Shown here: positions 44,871 to 54,825 of the stretch, piece by piece | Layout of the letters: every line of letters begins with the position of its first letter | Numbering within the stretch: the first letter of the stretch is position 1 | Source: Paenibacillus rhizovicinus | GTDB taxonomy: Bacteria > Bacillota > Bacilli > Paenibacillales > Paenibacillaceae | Reading direction: 5' to 3' | Assembly (NCBI RefSeq): GCF_010365285.1 | Contig: NZ_CP048286.1 | Span: 1,817,001-1,881,000, forward strand | Length of the DNA: 64,000 nucleotides | Position numbers and translations under genes: made by a program | Notes under the pieces: model-generated | Seen by the model: the letters and a program-made list of their open reading frames with translations, nothing else | Told to the model about the DNA's origin: nothing | Database searches by the model: none

Positions 44871-45659
44871 TTATTTCTGCGCGACGACCGTGAATGTCTT
44901 CGGAATCCCTTTATCGAACACCTCGGAGGACAAATTCGGAAGCTCCTCCAACACTTTGATCGTTAAATCTTCGCTCGCTACGGCTGTGACGATTTCGCCA
45001 AGCGTCCAATTACGCAGGTAAACCTTGGGCGCCGCATCATGGACCTGCTCCGAATCGGCGTACTTCGAATGCGACACGTTCTTCTCCACGAGCGCGGTTT
45101 CGAAATAATCGCCGCTCACTTTGTGCTTCCGAATGTTAGCCGTCGTGCCCTTGGAGCTGATCAGCTTCGTCGTTACCGGGTGGAAATCTTGCAAGATCAA
45201 CACGCCGCCATCTTGAAGCAAACTGCGCACCACTTTAAACAGCGGCGATAGATCCGTGAAATAATGAAGGATGCCGAATTCCATGAAGACCATGTCGAAG
45301 GTATTCGCCAATTCATGCTCGGGCAATTGCAAGACATCGGAGACGATGTATTTCAGTTCGACGCCTGCTTGCCGCGCTAATTCCATGGCGTACCGTTCAT
45401 TCTCCGAAGAGAAATCGACGACCGTTACTTGGGCGCCCAGCAGCGCTAATGCGACCGCTTTATTGCCGTTGGAGCCAAGCAAATTGATGATGCGTTTCCC
45501 CTCGACCGACTCCCCCATAAACTTGAACGCCGAACCGATTCGCTTCTTGGGGTCCTGCTTGATTTTCTCGCTTGCTTCCTTGGGCGTTCCGAACCGATTC
45601 ACCCATGAATCGTACGTGCCGTCATTCCATGCTTTCTGATTGTGCTGCGTCGCTTCCAC
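44871..45659 (-). CDS. SAM-dependent methyltransferase
   Basis: A 262-residue class I methyltransferase. It opens VEATQHNQKAWNDGTYDSWVNRFG, has motif I IINLLGSNGNKAVALALLGA, then VTVVDFSSENERYA, and DMVFMEFGILHYFTDL with DGGVLILQDFHPV. The start is most likely GTG at 45659, with GGAGG ten bases upstream. The substrate is unknown. It is divergent from the BadF-type gene. Confidence 0.83.
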   Translation of the reverse strand: MEATQHNQKAWNDGTYDSWVNRFGTPKEASEKIKQDPKKRIGSAFKFMGESVEGKRIINLLGSNGNKAVALALLGAQVTVVDFSSENERYAMELARQAGVELKYIVSDVLQLPEHELANTFDMVFMEFGILHYFTDLSPLFKVVRSLLQDGGVLILQDFHPVTTKLISSKGTTANIRKHKVSGDYFETALVEKNVSHSKYADSEQVHDAAPKVYLRNWTLGEIVTAVASEDLTIKVLEELPNLSSEVFDKGIPKTFTVVAQK

Positions 45660-45801
45660 CCTAACCAAACCTCCATCTATTGCCCCAAAATACTGATTTC
45701 TACATTGTAACATTCCCTGTCTATCGGTTCCATCTTCTCGCAGTGGGAGAACGAATCCAACTCGCAATCCGGCATTCGACATGGCGGAAACGACAAAACC
45801 T

Positions 45802-45831
45802 TTGAAATTTCGCAAGAACGTCATGTATGCT
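45802..45831 (+). promoter_or_regulatory. Promoter of the BadF-type kinase gene
   Basis: TTGAAA (45802-45807), 18-base spacer, and TATGCT (45826-45831) with an extended TG one base before it. The gene starts 33 bases downstream. Confidence 0.6.
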
Positions 45832-45863
45832 AGGTGAATCCAACGAATAACGAGGTGTTCACC

Positions 45864-46838
45864 ATGGTAACGGATGAGGTAGTCATCGGAATTGACGGCG
45901 GCGGAACGCACACGCGCGTGCTGGTCTGCGATCTTAACGGAAACGCGTTAGCCTATTGCGAGAAAGGCGGCGCATCCATCTATAAAGATCGGTCTGCCGT
46001 AAATAATGTACATACAGCTATCCACGAAGCGCTTGAAGCGGCAGACAAACAAGCGCATCAGGTCGTCGGCCTTGCCGCAGGAATTGCCGGGTACGACGAG
46101 CCGTCCGATCTGGACTGGATTGCGCCGTTAACCGATCTTCCCGGACTGTCTTGTCCCAAATGGCATGTGAATGACGCCGTCGTGGCTCACTCCGGCGCCT
46201 TGTTGGCCAAGCCCGGAATCATCGTCATCTCGGGGACAGGCTCGATTATCGTGGGCATTACGGAAGACGGCCGGTTTATGCGGAATTACGACTTCCATCA
46301 TTATGCCGCCAGCGCTGCCCGCTTCATTGCCTATGATGCCGCCTACGAAGTGCTCGCAGGTCATGTCAACCTTACCGACGAAGCGCTCATCCAGTCGATG
46401 CTGGAGCATTGGAACGTGGCGTCGATCTCCGAATTCGCCAAGCTGGCCCGGTCCGGGTTCGAGGCAGACGAACAGGAACGCAACAAGACCTTCGGTACAT
46501 TCGCTCCTCTACTTACTGCAGCTGCCGAACAGGGAAGCTCCGTTGCCGTAAGCGTATGCGATCGCGCCATTCATCAAATCAAGGTCGGCATCGAGCTTCT
46601 GGCCGCCGCTTTCGCAAGCGAAACGGTCGAGGTCGCCTTCATCGGCAGCGTAGCCAACAGTCCTTATTTCATCAAGCGCTTAAGCGAGCAGCTCAGATGC
46701 GGTGCGAACAAGCAATATACCATCGTAGAGCCGAAGCTTCCGCCTGCTGCAGGAGCGGTTTTATATGCGATGAACCAATTGAATAAACCAATCACCGACG
46801 ACGTCTGGCGCCGCATTCAGAACAGCGAGTTTGTATAA
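45864..46838 (+). CDS. BadF/BcrA-type ATPase, N-acetylglucosamine-kinase-like
   Basis: A 324-residue protein of the ASKHA fold. Phosphate-1 is IGIDGGGTHTRVLVCD, the adenosine/phosphate-2 region is IVISGTGSIIVGI and VEVAFIGSVANSPYF closes the nucleotide site. The length and motifs match the N-acetylglucosamine kinase-like branch that phosphorylates amino sugars from cell-wall recycling. GAGGTG is six bases before the ATG at 45864. It is divergent from the methyltransferase gene and convergent with the nucleoside hydrolase gene. Confidence 0.86.
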   Translation: MVTDEVVIGIDGGGTHTRVLVCDLNGNALAYCEKGGASIYKDRSAVNNVHTAIHEALEAADKQAHQVVGLAAGIAGYDEPSDLDWIAPLTDLPGLSCPKWHVNDAVVAHSGALLAKPGIIVISGTGSIIVGITEDGRFMRNYDFHHYAASAARFIAYDAAYEVLAGHVNLTDEALIQSMLEHWNVASISEFAKLARSGFEADEQERNKTFGTFAPLLTAAAEQGSSVAVSVCDRAIHQIKVGIELLAAAFASETVEVAFIGSVANSPYFIKRLSEQLRCGANKQYTIVEPKLPPAAGAVLYAMNQLNKPITDDVWRRIQNSEFV

Positions 46839-46901
46839 CACTCGCTGCGGCAGCTTTCCTAACCAATCGGAACCAGCCTTTCCTGCAAAACCTACACACG
46901 T

Positions 46902-47843
46902 TTAACCGCCGTGTTTAACCATGAGTTCATCCAATAGCTCGGCTACCGACTCGGGGGACGACAGCGCGCGCAAGTAGGCGTGCGGTCCCGCTTCATCGTC
47001 CTGCCACGCGTTCTCGCCCGTGACCCGATCGACCTCGATACGGCCGCGGACCAGATCCCAATAAGGGAACGCGCCGCGCGCCGCATAGAGTACTGCCGTC
47101 AAATCCCAGCTGTGACGGGACTTCCCTTCGCCCACGTACCAGGAATAGCTTTGGCGCACGGGATGATCGGCCGGCAATTCGGTGAACAGCCTGCTGCCCG
47201 TATGAATGTCCAAGCCGATTTCGAATCCGGTGAAGGTGATCGGCGTCGGCCAATGCGCTCCAACGTACGAGGCGGATTCGGGATGCATCTCGAAGTTCCA
47301 CTCTTTCCCCCGCGGGAACGCGCCTCCCATCACGACCAGATGCTTTACCTTCCGCGCCGCCAGCTCCGTGCCGTTCAACGGGGAAAGCTCGTCCGGCTCC
47401 GATTGCAGCAAGTTCATCAAGTTCGGCAGCGGGCCGATCGCCACGATTACCGTGCTCTGATCCTCGCTCTTCGCCAACAGCTCACGGTATAGTCGGACTG
47501 CATCCGGCGCGGCTTCTTCCTTGTAGCGGTTCGGATAGTTCAACGTAATTCCCTTGTTGTATCTCTCGTAACCGGCATCATCGTTCAGGAAGCCTTCCGT
47601 CTTCAATGTGCCGACCGGAATATCCGGTCTTCCGTAATAAGCATTGAGCGCATCCAGGCAGCCCGCGCCCCACTTGCTGGACGTACAGTGCATCATCCCC
47701 GCGATCGTCGCTTCGCCGTCCTTGTCCAATGCATGCAGCACGGCTGCCGCGCCGGCATCATCGCAATCCGGTCCGATATCGGTATCTAATAGAATGCGGA
47801 CAGGTGCCGCAGGCGTGTAAAACGGGGTTTCGTTCGCTGCCAT
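46902..47843 (-). CDS. Nucleoside hydrolase
   Basis: A 313-residue enzyme of the IUNH family. ILLDTDIGPDCDDAGAAAVLHAL has the calcium-binding aspartates; VIVAIGPLPNLMNLL and HLVVMGGAFPRG are typical and the last motif lies in SWDLTAVLYAA. It cleaves the N-glycosidic bond of purine or pyrimidine nucleosides to ribose and base. The ATG at 47843 is ten bases from GGAGG; a closer ATG would sit directly on the ribosome site. There is no signal peptide. Confidence 0.88.
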   Translation of the reverse strand: MAANETPFYTPAAPVRILLDTDIGPDCDDAGAAAVLHALDKDGEATIAGMMHCTSSKWGAGCLDALNAYYGRPDIPVGTLKTEGFLNDDAGYERYNKGITLNYPNRYKEEAAPDAVRLYRELLAKSEDQSTVIVAIGPLPNLMNLLQSEPDELSPLNGTELAARKVKHLVVMGGAFPRGKEWNFEMHPESASYVGAHWPTPITFTGFEIGLDIHTGSRLFTELPADHPVRQSYSWYVGEGKSRHSWDLTAVLYAARGAFPYWDLVRGRIEVDRVTGENAWQDDEAGPHAYLRALSSPESVAELLDELMVKHGG

Positions 47844-47919
47844 GGTTCGCATGCCTCCATCATTTTCATTTGATTTTCCTTCTGCAGCCAACTGGCTGGT
47901 CTAAGTTGATCGATGCTAA

Positions 47920-48318
47920 TTATTCTTTCGGCTGCCATACTTTCAGCTTGTTTCCGTCAGGATCGCAAAAGTCGAACTCGCGAAACCAGCTATGTACGAT
48001 CATGTCTCCCATGCGAATGTCCAGCGTCCGCAGCTGCCCGTAAACGCTATCAATATCCGATGTGCGAAAACAGACGATCGGCATCGCATAGCTCTCGCCG
48101 TTCGCCAGCCACTCGTTGGTGCGGAACGTAAGGACTTCCTCTTCCAGCCGCTCGCGCAAAAAAACTTCCTGACTGCCGGCAAGCAAATAATCGCCGCCAT
48201 GCTCCATCCCAAGATGCTCGACATACCAGGCCTCGGACTGCTTCCGATTCGAAACCGGGATGTAGACACCGTCGATTCCGATCATTTTCGCTTTCTTGGC
48301 CGCGTTTACCACGTCCAT
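47920..48318 (-). CDS. VOC family (glyoxalase-like) protein
   Basis: A 132-residue protein of the vicinal oxygen chelate fold: two beta-alpha-beta-beta-beta halves, with YIPVSNRKQSEAWYVEHLGM opening the first and DFCDPDGNKLKVWQP closing the second. Metal-binding positions resemble those of small bleomycin-resistance or glyoxalase-type proteins, but substrate cannot be assigned. GAGGAGG lies seven bases before the ATG at 48318. It stands alone upstream of the nucleoside hydrolase gene on the same strand, 77 bases away. Confidence 0.82.
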   Translation of the reverse strand: MDVVNAAKKAKMIGIDGVYIPVSNRKQSEAWYVEHLGMEHGGDYLLAGSQEVFLRERLEEEVLTFRTNEWLANGESYAMPIVCFRTSDIDSVYGQLRTLDIRMGDMIVHSWFREFDFCDPDGNKLKVWQPKE

Positions 48319-48392
48319 CGTGAAACCTCCTCGCTTAGCCTCCATGAACAATTCTCTCTCGCGCGAAAAAACCCCTTTAAATGTAAACGAAC

Positions 48393-48426
48393 AAAAAAGA
48401 GACCCGCAGCAACGGGCTGCGGGTCT
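48393..48426 (-). terminator. Terminator of the small secreted protein gene
   Basis: An 11-bp stem AGACCCGCAGC with its complement, then TCTTTTTT on the minus strand. It lies about 130 bases after the stop of the gene ending at 48557. Confidence 0.85.
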
Positions 48427-48556
48427 AATTATATATTTAAGGGGGTTGAGACTTATTATAGGCCGGCTTCATTAAACCAACATGAAGATTGGATTGCAGT
48501 TCGATTACAATCCCCACTCATCTAGACAATACTTCGTGGAGGCCTGCATGGCAACG

Positions 48557-48940
48557 TTACTGCGGATGATCTTGGTCATGCCGGCGAGTCACGTTGAACG
48601 CGGTCATGTCCCACTGATCGCCGAATCGAAGTCCCACGACGAAGTGATCGTGGATGGTATCGTCCTTCGCGTATCTCCATGTACAGCTCCAGTCCGTAAT
48701 TACGCCGCTGTAGTCACAGATCCGCTCTCGGTTTACCCACTGTCCCGTGCCTGTCGGCACTCGCCAAACGTTGATTTGCGTTGCTGTCGTGCCATGAACG
48801 CGAATAATGAACGATCCGGCGCCATCAGGCAGATACACCCATGAACCTTCGGGTGCCGGAACGGTCGTTATGGTCAGCGGCGGCGGCGAGTCCGCGGCGG
48901 CGAAGCCCCAAATCAGCAGCCCTATTAGCAGCAGCTTCAT
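48557..48940 (-). CDS. Small secreted protein of unknown function
   Basis: A 127-residue protein with a short signal peptide (about 1-16, MKLLLIGLLIWGFAAA) and a beta-rich mature part: SWVYLPDGAGSFIIRVHGTTATQINVWRV and VGLRFGDQWDMTAFNV, with two cysteines (ICDYSG, WSCTWRY) that may form a disulphide. The pattern suggests an Ig-like or jelly-roll domain. GGAGG lies before the ATG. It is divergent from the giant DUF11 protein gene across 155 bases, so the two may share control. I do not recognise the family. Confidence 0.65.
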   Translation of the reverse strand: MKLLLIGLLIWGFAAADSPPPLTITTVPAPEGSWVYLPDGAGSFIIRVHGTTATQINVWRVPTGTGQWVNRERICDYSGVITDWSCTWRYAKDDTIHDHFVVGLRFGDQWDMTAFNVTRRHDQDHPQ

Positions 48941-49095
48941 CTATCCTACCTCCGTTCGATGGAGGTAGTGTTTCCATAGGTTTGAATTTAATGACGATTC
49001 TTAATGCCAATAAGAAATTGTACTTTATGAGTGAACCGCTGAATAGATAACATACAGCGGATATTTTGACATTTGCACGGAATGGGGGGAATACG

Positions 49096-52000
49096 ATGGC
49101 TTGTGCGAATTTAGGCGTCGCGAATGATTTTAACGTCTTCGTGCTCGCCGATCATACGCAATCGTTCGTGGATGCCGGAGGAAGAGTCGCGGTCGGCGGG
49201 AATGCGACCTACCGTAGCTATGGAGTCGGCAGCTCGCTTAATGTATCCACGACCAGGGCGGATTTGATCGTCGGCGGCAAGATGGATATTTTGCAGGGAA
49301 CGAACTTTAGCGGAAACAGCGTCATCAGCCCAAGCGGGACGATCGTGAACTATACGATGACGAACAATAACGGCGTTCATCCTCAACCGCAAATCGGGAC
49401 GCCGGTCGACTTTGCCGCGGCGGCGCAGTTCTTGACCTGCGCATCCACTTCATGGGGCGCGATGGCGGCAACAGGAACGGCTTCCGTGAATTTCGGCCAA
49501 ATCGTGCTGACCGGAACGAATCCCGCACTGAATATATTCACGATCAACGGAAACAATGTGGCAGGCTCCGGCGTCTCGCTCGCCTCGGCCAACGGCATCA
49601 ACATCGTCACGCCGGCAGGATCCACCGTGCTCGTCAATATTAGCGGAACCGGCGTGGGCTTCGGCAACTACGCGATCTTTATTAACGGCGGCCAGGCTTT
49701 GCCGAACAATGGCGCTATTATCCTGTGGAACTTCTTCCAAGCGACGACGGCCTTCAACCTGAACTTGTCCATCAAGGGCTCGGTGCTGGCGCCATTTGCC
49801 GTATGGAGCGCCGTCGGCTACGGCAATATCGACGGAACCATGGTGGCAAAGTCCTTTATTAATACGACAGGCTCGCTCGAAGCGCATGCCATTCCTTTCA
49901 TCGGCTGCCTCCCGGAAGTATTCTGTACGCCGCATCTGACGATTCGCAAAACGGTGAACGGCAGTTCCTCGTTTTCCGGCACGGCAGGCACTCCGCTCGT
50001 ATACGTCATCCAGGTCAGCAATACCGGCGGCGGCACGCTGACGAATGTGCTCGTCAATGATCCGCTCCTCGGGTTCAGTCAGACGGTACCGCAGCTTGCC
50101 TCCGGCCAAGAGATTAGTTTCACCATCAATTCCGAAGTGCAGCCGGGCGAGCCGGGAAGCATGTATCTCAATACCGCAACCGCCAAGAGCGATCAAACGC
50201 CTCAGCAATCCAGCTCCGTCACCATCACGATCGAAGGTTTCCTGAACGTCAGCCTGGTCAAATCGGCCGACCGGTTAACCGCGGCTCCCGGCGATATGAT
50301 CGAATATACGTTTACCGTACTCAACCCTGGCCGCGCAGCTCTCCAAAATGTTACCCTCACCGACGCGACGCTCGGACTTCATCTGTTCTTCCCAACGTTC
50401 ACGAGCGGCACCATTGCGACTTACGTGTATACGGTTCCCCTGAACGCGGTCATCGGAAGCACGTTCGTCAACACGGCCGTGCTGAACGCTTCCAATCTGC
50501 AGGCGCCTGTATCCGCGCAAGCTTCAGTCCTCATTACGGAAACGCCGACCGTTACCTTGATGAAAACCGCCGATCGCACGACCGCGCTGCCCGGCGACAC
50601 GATCAAGTATACCGTGGTCGTGTCGAACGATTCGGAATTTACGACCGTATACAATCTTCATCTGACGGATGCGCTCATATCCTTGGATCAGTCGATCGCG
50701 CAATTAAATCCGAAAGCATCCACGATGTTCGAAGGCATGTACACCGTTCCTTCCGGAACGCCAGCCGGAACGATCATCACCAATACGGCTGTACTTCAAT
50801 CCTCGCTCGGAACCCTATCCGATACCGTCCAGGTTACCGTTGCGCCCGCCGCGAAGATCGGCATCGCCAAGACGCCGCGGAGACCTTCCGTCGCACCGGG
50901 AGACACCGTCATCTACGATATCGTCGTAACGAATACGGGCAACATTCCATTAACGAATGTCGTTGTCAGCGATCCTGGCCTTAGTTTCTCGACAACCATT
51001 CCCACGCTGCCGGTCGGCGCGCAGAATGCCTCGGAAGCGTTCTTCACCGTTCCGCTGGACACCCCGGCAGGCACGAAATTTTTCAATCAGGCTACCGTCA
51101 CTTCGAATGAAACGCCGCCCGCATCGGACACCAGCGAAATTATCGTCGCTCCGGTATATTCGCTTTCCGTTCACAAGCAAGTCGCCCCGTCGACGGCGAT
51201 TCCCGGAGAAACCGTCGAATATACGATTACCGTTACCAATACTTCCAATGATACGATAACGAATGTCGTGGTTTCCGATCCGACCATCGGCGTGATGCAG
51301 ACTTTCGTCTCGATGCCCGCCGGTTCCACCGTCGTCATTCATGCGCCTTTCATTATTCCGGCCGATGCCGTTGCGGGAAGCGTCATCCCCAATACGGTAA
51401 GCGCCGACTCCGACCAGACGCCGGTTCGGACCTCTTCTACGCACGTAACGGTCGCGGCGAATCCGCTGCTGACGCTGACCAAGTCCGTTACGCCGGATAT
51501 TGCCAATCCGGGCGATAACGTCACTTATACGTTGATCCTTACGAACGCGGGCAATATTGCGCTTACCAACGTTCATCTGCTCGACCCAAGCCTCGGCATC
51601 GATCAGACGGTGCCGTCGCTTGCCATCGGCACCGACTTCGCATTGAGTATTCCGTTCACGGTACCGATCGTTCCCCCGGGAACGATTCTGACCAACACCT
51701 CGACGGCCGTATCGGACGAAACGCCGACACCGGTTGAAGCCACGGCATGGGTTACCGTGGTCGCAGCTCCGTCCATCACGCTTGCCAAATCGGTCAGTGC
51801 TGCCTCCGCCGCGCCGGGACAGACGGTCACCTTCTCGGTAAGCCTCACGAATAACTCGCTCATCCCCTTGACCAACGTCACGCTGGATGATCCTTTCTTC
51901 GGCCTGACCGACACCTTCCCGATCTTGCAGCCAGGCGATACGAAAGTCTTCACGCAGGACTTCACCATCCCGGACGGCACGACGGCAAGCACAGTATTCG

Positions 52001-54606
52001 CCAATGTCGTAACGGCTACGTCCGATCAGACCCCCGGCGTTACCGCAGAAGCAGACGTAACCGTGCTCGCCGTTCCCGGAATCTCGATTACGAAGACGGC
52101 CGATGTTCCTGCCGCATTCCCCGGCGAGACGGTTACGTATACGATTATCGTCACGAATACCGGCAATACGCAGCTTACGAATGTGCTCGTGACGGATGAC
52201 ACGCCGCCGCTTGATTCCGTCGTTCCTGTCCTGGGTCAAGGCGCAAGCTCGAGATTCATCATCCCTTACACGCTGACAGGAGAAGACCCGCCGGGCACGA
52301 TCATCGTCAATACCGCCGTAGCGCGATCTACGGAAACAGGTCCGGTCATCGCCAACGCCGCGGTGCTCGTCACGCCGCTTCCCTCCGACTCGATCAGCAT
52401 CCAGAAGAACGCGGAGCCGCGGATTGCCGCTCCCGGCGAGACCGTCACCTATATGATTATCGTGACGAACAATACGTTGATTACGCTGTTCAATATACAT
52501 GTGACCGATCCGATGCTCGGCATCAATGAAACGATCGCAGCTTTAGCCTCAGGCAACAGCGTCTCGCTTGTCTTCCCGTTCGTCATTCCCGCCGGGACGC
52601 CTGGCGGAACGGAATTCGTCAACACCGCCACCGCTACGGTATCCGGATTGAGCATCAGTGCCTCCGCCACGGTGGACATTCTGACATCGCCGTCGCTCAC
52701 GCTTACCAAAACGCCGGACGTTCAGTCGGCTCTGCCGGGAGAACAGGTCAACTATACGTTGACCATTACGAATACGGGCAATATCGCGCTGACGGATATT
52801 GTCGTTGCCGATCCGATGATAGGTTTCGTGACGGTCGTTCCTCTGCTGGCCATCGGGGCGAACCAAAGCTTCGTCGTTCCGTTCATCGTGCCCCCCGCGC
52901 CGATCGGGACCATTATCACGAATACGTCGACGGCCACCTCGGACCAGACGCCAGAACCGGTGGCAGCGACGGCCAGCATCAGCGTTGGGGATCCCCCGAC
53001 GATGGCGATTGCCAAGACCGCCGTTCCGGCGTCAGGCGCTCCCGGAGATCTCATCGCATTCACGATCGTCGTGACCAACACGTCGGCGGCCATTCTGACG
53101 AACGTCATCGTAACGGATCCGCTGCTCAGCTGGTTCGAGCAAATTCCCGTACTGCTGCCCGGGACGTCTAAAACCGTCGTCACCCACTACCCGATTCCGC
53201 CTTTCACCGCTGCGGGCACGATCATCGTCAATACGGTAACGGCCTCATCCGATCAGACCCTTCCCGTAACCGCCGAAGCACCTATTCTAGTGATCGCCGC
53301 TCCTTCGTTATCGCTGCGCAAAATCGAAGACAGAGTCGTGTCGGAGCCAGGAAGCATACTCGACTATGCCATCGAAGTGACGAATACCGGCAACACGCCG
53401 TTGACGAACGTTCACTTGTTCGATTCGCTCATTAATCTGAACGAAACCATTGCAATCCTTCGTCCGCAAGCTACCGTGGTCCTCTCGATTGCGTTTCAAA
53501 TTCCGCTCGATGCCATCGCCGGGTCGAGAATCATTAATATCGTCACCGCCGTCTCCGACCAGACCGCTCCGGTACAGGCGATGACCAATATTCGCATCGG
53601 AGCCGCCTTTTCGATTCTTGTCAACAAAACGGCCCAATCACCGACGGTCCAACCGGGAAATGCGATTACATTCTTGACCACCATTACGAATACGTCGAAT
53701 GCCGCGCTGACGAATCTCTTCATCCTGGATCCGCTCATCGAGCTGTCAGAGACCATCACTTCCCTGGCGGCAGGCCAGACGATCACCTTCTCTTCCGTCT
53801 TGCCGGTCGCGCTGAATCAGCCTGTTCATTCGCAGATTACGAACGAAGTGTTCGTCTCGACGACCGAGACCGTCGTTACATCCGCACAAAGCACCGTGAC
53901 TGTCCTGCCGGGGCCGCGACTCCACTTGACCAAGGACTTCCCTTCATTGGGCTATCCAGGCCAACGGGTCCAGGTCACGCTGGTCTCGGCCAATATCGGC
54001 AATCAAACGGTTCACAACGTTCGCTTGACCGATGCCCTCCCGCATCTGAGCGTGCATACCGCTGAAAGACTGCAGGATACCACGTTTACGGTCTACGAGT
54101 TCTATACGATCCCGGCGGATGCCAAGCTCGGATCCGTTATCGTCAATCAGGCGCAGCTGGCAGCCGACGAGACTGACCCCGTGCAAGTCTCGAAAGAGCT
54201 GCTTGTCGTCGGGCTGCTGGTGGAGAAGAGCGCGGAGCCTACGACCGCGGAACTCCACGGTTTCGTCGACTACTTCATTCGCGTGGCGAATCCGACTCCG
54301 CTCCCTGCGCTTGAAGTCGTCCTGAGGGATCCGCTGGCGACTGGAACTTCGCTTGTTCCTGGCAGCATCACAGTGAACGGCAGCATCGTTGCGGATGAGA
54401 ACTTGAACGATGGACTTCCGCTTGGCACGCTGCATCCGGGCGCTTCCGTCAACGTCGTGTTCCAAGTGAAAATCGATGCGGACCAGCCGGGAGATCTGCT
54501 CGTCAATCAGGCGTTCGCGAGCTATACGTTCATCAGCGATTTCGAGCTGAGAGGAACGTCTCCATCCAATCTGGTTCACGTCAACATTGATGACAACGAA
54601 GAGTAA
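49096..54606 (+). CDS. Giant leaderless choice-of-anchor A / DUF11 repeat protein
   Basis: A 1836-residue protein. It starts MACANLGVANDFNVFVLADHTQ with no signal peptide; residues 1-270 are a choice-of-anchor A domain (FVDAGGRVAVGGNATY ... DLIVGGKMDI ... GSVLAPFAVW). From residue 275 to the end are 15 DUF11 beta-sandwich repeats of about 100 residues, each with a pattern like TKTADVPAAFPGETVTYTII then VTNTGNTQLTNV. There is no sorting signal, membrane helix or binding cysteine. DUF11 strings form long, stiff fibres on cell surfaces. Lacking export signals, it may be deposited on the spore by the mother cell. A GGGGGG site precedes the ATG; a CATACAG element at about 49048 resembles a sporulation -10 box. 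Confidence 0.9.
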   Translation: MACANLGVANDFNVFVLADHTQSFVDAGGRVAVGGNATYRSYGVGSSLNVSTTRADLIVGGKMDILQGTNFSGNSVISPSGTIVNYTMTNNNGVHPQPQIGTPVDFAAAAQFLTCASTSWGAMAATGTASVNFGQIVLTGTNPALNIFTINGNNVAGSGVSLASANGINIVTPAGSTVLVNISGTGVGFGNYAIFINGGQALPNNGAIILWNFFQATTAFNLNLSIKGSVLAPFAVWSAVGYGNIDGTMVAKSFINTTGSLEAHAIPFIGCLPEVFCTPHLTIRKTVNGSSSFSGTAGTPLVYVIQVSNTGGGTLTNVLVNDPLLGFSQTVPQLASGQEISFTINSEVQPGEPGSMYLNTATAKSDQTPQQSSSVTITIEGFLNVSLVKSADRLTAAPGDMIEYTFTVLNPGRAALQNVTLTDATLGLHLFFPTFTSGTIATYVYTVPLNAVIGSTFVNTAVLNASNLQAPVSAQASVLITETPTVTLMKTADRTTALPGDTIKYTVVVSNDSEFTTVYNLHLTDALISLDQSIAQLNPKASTMFEGMYTVPSGTPAGTIITNTAVLQSSLGTLSDTVQVTVAPAAKIGIAKTPRRPSVAPGDTVIYDIVVTNTGNIPLTNVVVSDPGLSFSTTIPTLPVGAQNASEAFFTVPLDTPAGTKFFNQATVTSNETPPASDTSEIIVAPVYSLSVHKQVAPSTAIPGETVEYTITVTNTSNDTITNVVVSDPTIGVMQTFVSMPAGSTVVIHAPFIIPADAVAGSVIPNTVSADSDQTPVRTSSTHVTVAANPLLTLTKSVTPDIANPGDNVTYTLILTNAGNIALTNVHLLDPSLGIDQTVPSLAIGTDFALSIPFTVPIVPPGTILTNTSTAVSDETPTPVEATAWVTVVAAPSITLAKSVSAASAAPGQTVTFSVSLTNNSLIPLTNVTLDDPFFGLTDTFPILQPGDTKVFTQDFTIPDGTTASTVFANVVTATSDQTPGVTAEADVTVLAVPGISITKTADVPAAFPGETVTYTIIVTNTGNTQLTNVLVTDDTPPLDSVVPVLGQGASSRFIIPYTLTGEDPPGTIIVNTAVARSTETGPVIANAAVLVTPLPSDSISIQKNAEPRIAAPGETVTYMIIVTNNTLITLFNIHVTDPMLGINETIAALASGNSVSLVFPFVIPAGTPGGTEFVNTATATVSGLSISASATVDILTSPSLTLTKTPDVQSALPGEQVNYTLTITNTGNIALTDIVVADPMIGFVTVVPLLAIGANQSFVVPFIVPPAPIGTIITNTSTATSDQTPEPVAATASISVGDPPTMAIAKTAVPASGAPGDLIAFTIVVTNTSAAILTNVIVTDPLLSWFEQIPVLLPGTSKTVVTHYPIPPFTAAGTIIVNTVTASSDQTLPVTAEAPILVIAAPSLSLRKIEDRVVSEPGSILDYAIEVTNTGNTPLTNVHLFDSLINLNETIAILRPQATVVLSIAFQIPLDAIAGSRIINIVTAVSDQTAPVQAMTNIRIGAAFSILVNKTAQSPTVQPGNAITFLTTITNTSNAALTNLFILDPLIELSETITSLAAGQTITFSSVLPVALNQPVHSQITNEVFVSTTETVVTSAQSTVTVLPGPRLHLTKDFPSLGYPGQRVQVTLVSANIGNQTVHNVRLTDALPHLSVHTAERLQDTTFTVYEFYTIPADAKLGSVIVNQAQLAADETDPVQVSKELLVVGLLVEKSAEPTTAELHGFVDYFIRVANPTPLPALEVVLRDPLATGTSLVPGSITVNGSIVADENLNDGLPLGTLHPGASVNVVFQVKIDADQPGDLLVNQAFASYTFISDFELRGTSPSNLVHVNIDDNEE

Positions 54607-54767
54607 GCTGGGGCAGCGAACGCGGAAAACCGGGAATCGTCACCGGAGAACGCAGTCGCGGAGAATGCAGTCATAGCAGGTAACCGTGCGGGGCGATAAT
54701 GAGAAGAACGAGAATACGGGAATATGGGAATACGAACAATCACGATAAGAACTGCGAGAACGTGAAT
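54607..54767. other. Gap behind the giant gene
   Basis: About 160 bases with several GAGAA/GGGAA-type short repeats and no gene. Confidence 0.4.
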
Positions 54768-54810
54768 AAGGCCTCGACCTCCGATCATACGATCGGTCGT
54801 CGAGGCCTTT
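54768..54810. terminator. Bidirectional terminator between the giant gene and a small gene
   Basis: An 11-bp stem AAGGCCTCGAC with its complement, with a second internal stem CGATC/GATCG. TTT follows on the plus strand and TT on the minus strand. It serves the giant gene and the 44-residue gene opposite. Confidence 0.75.
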
Positions 54811-54825
54811 GTTCAGCTTTGGCTG

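Noticed and set aside
50950-52500. Long minus-strand reading frame of 516 codons
   Set aside because: It is antisense to the DUF11 gene, has no ribosome site or domain, and its openness follows from the repeat composition of the real gene.
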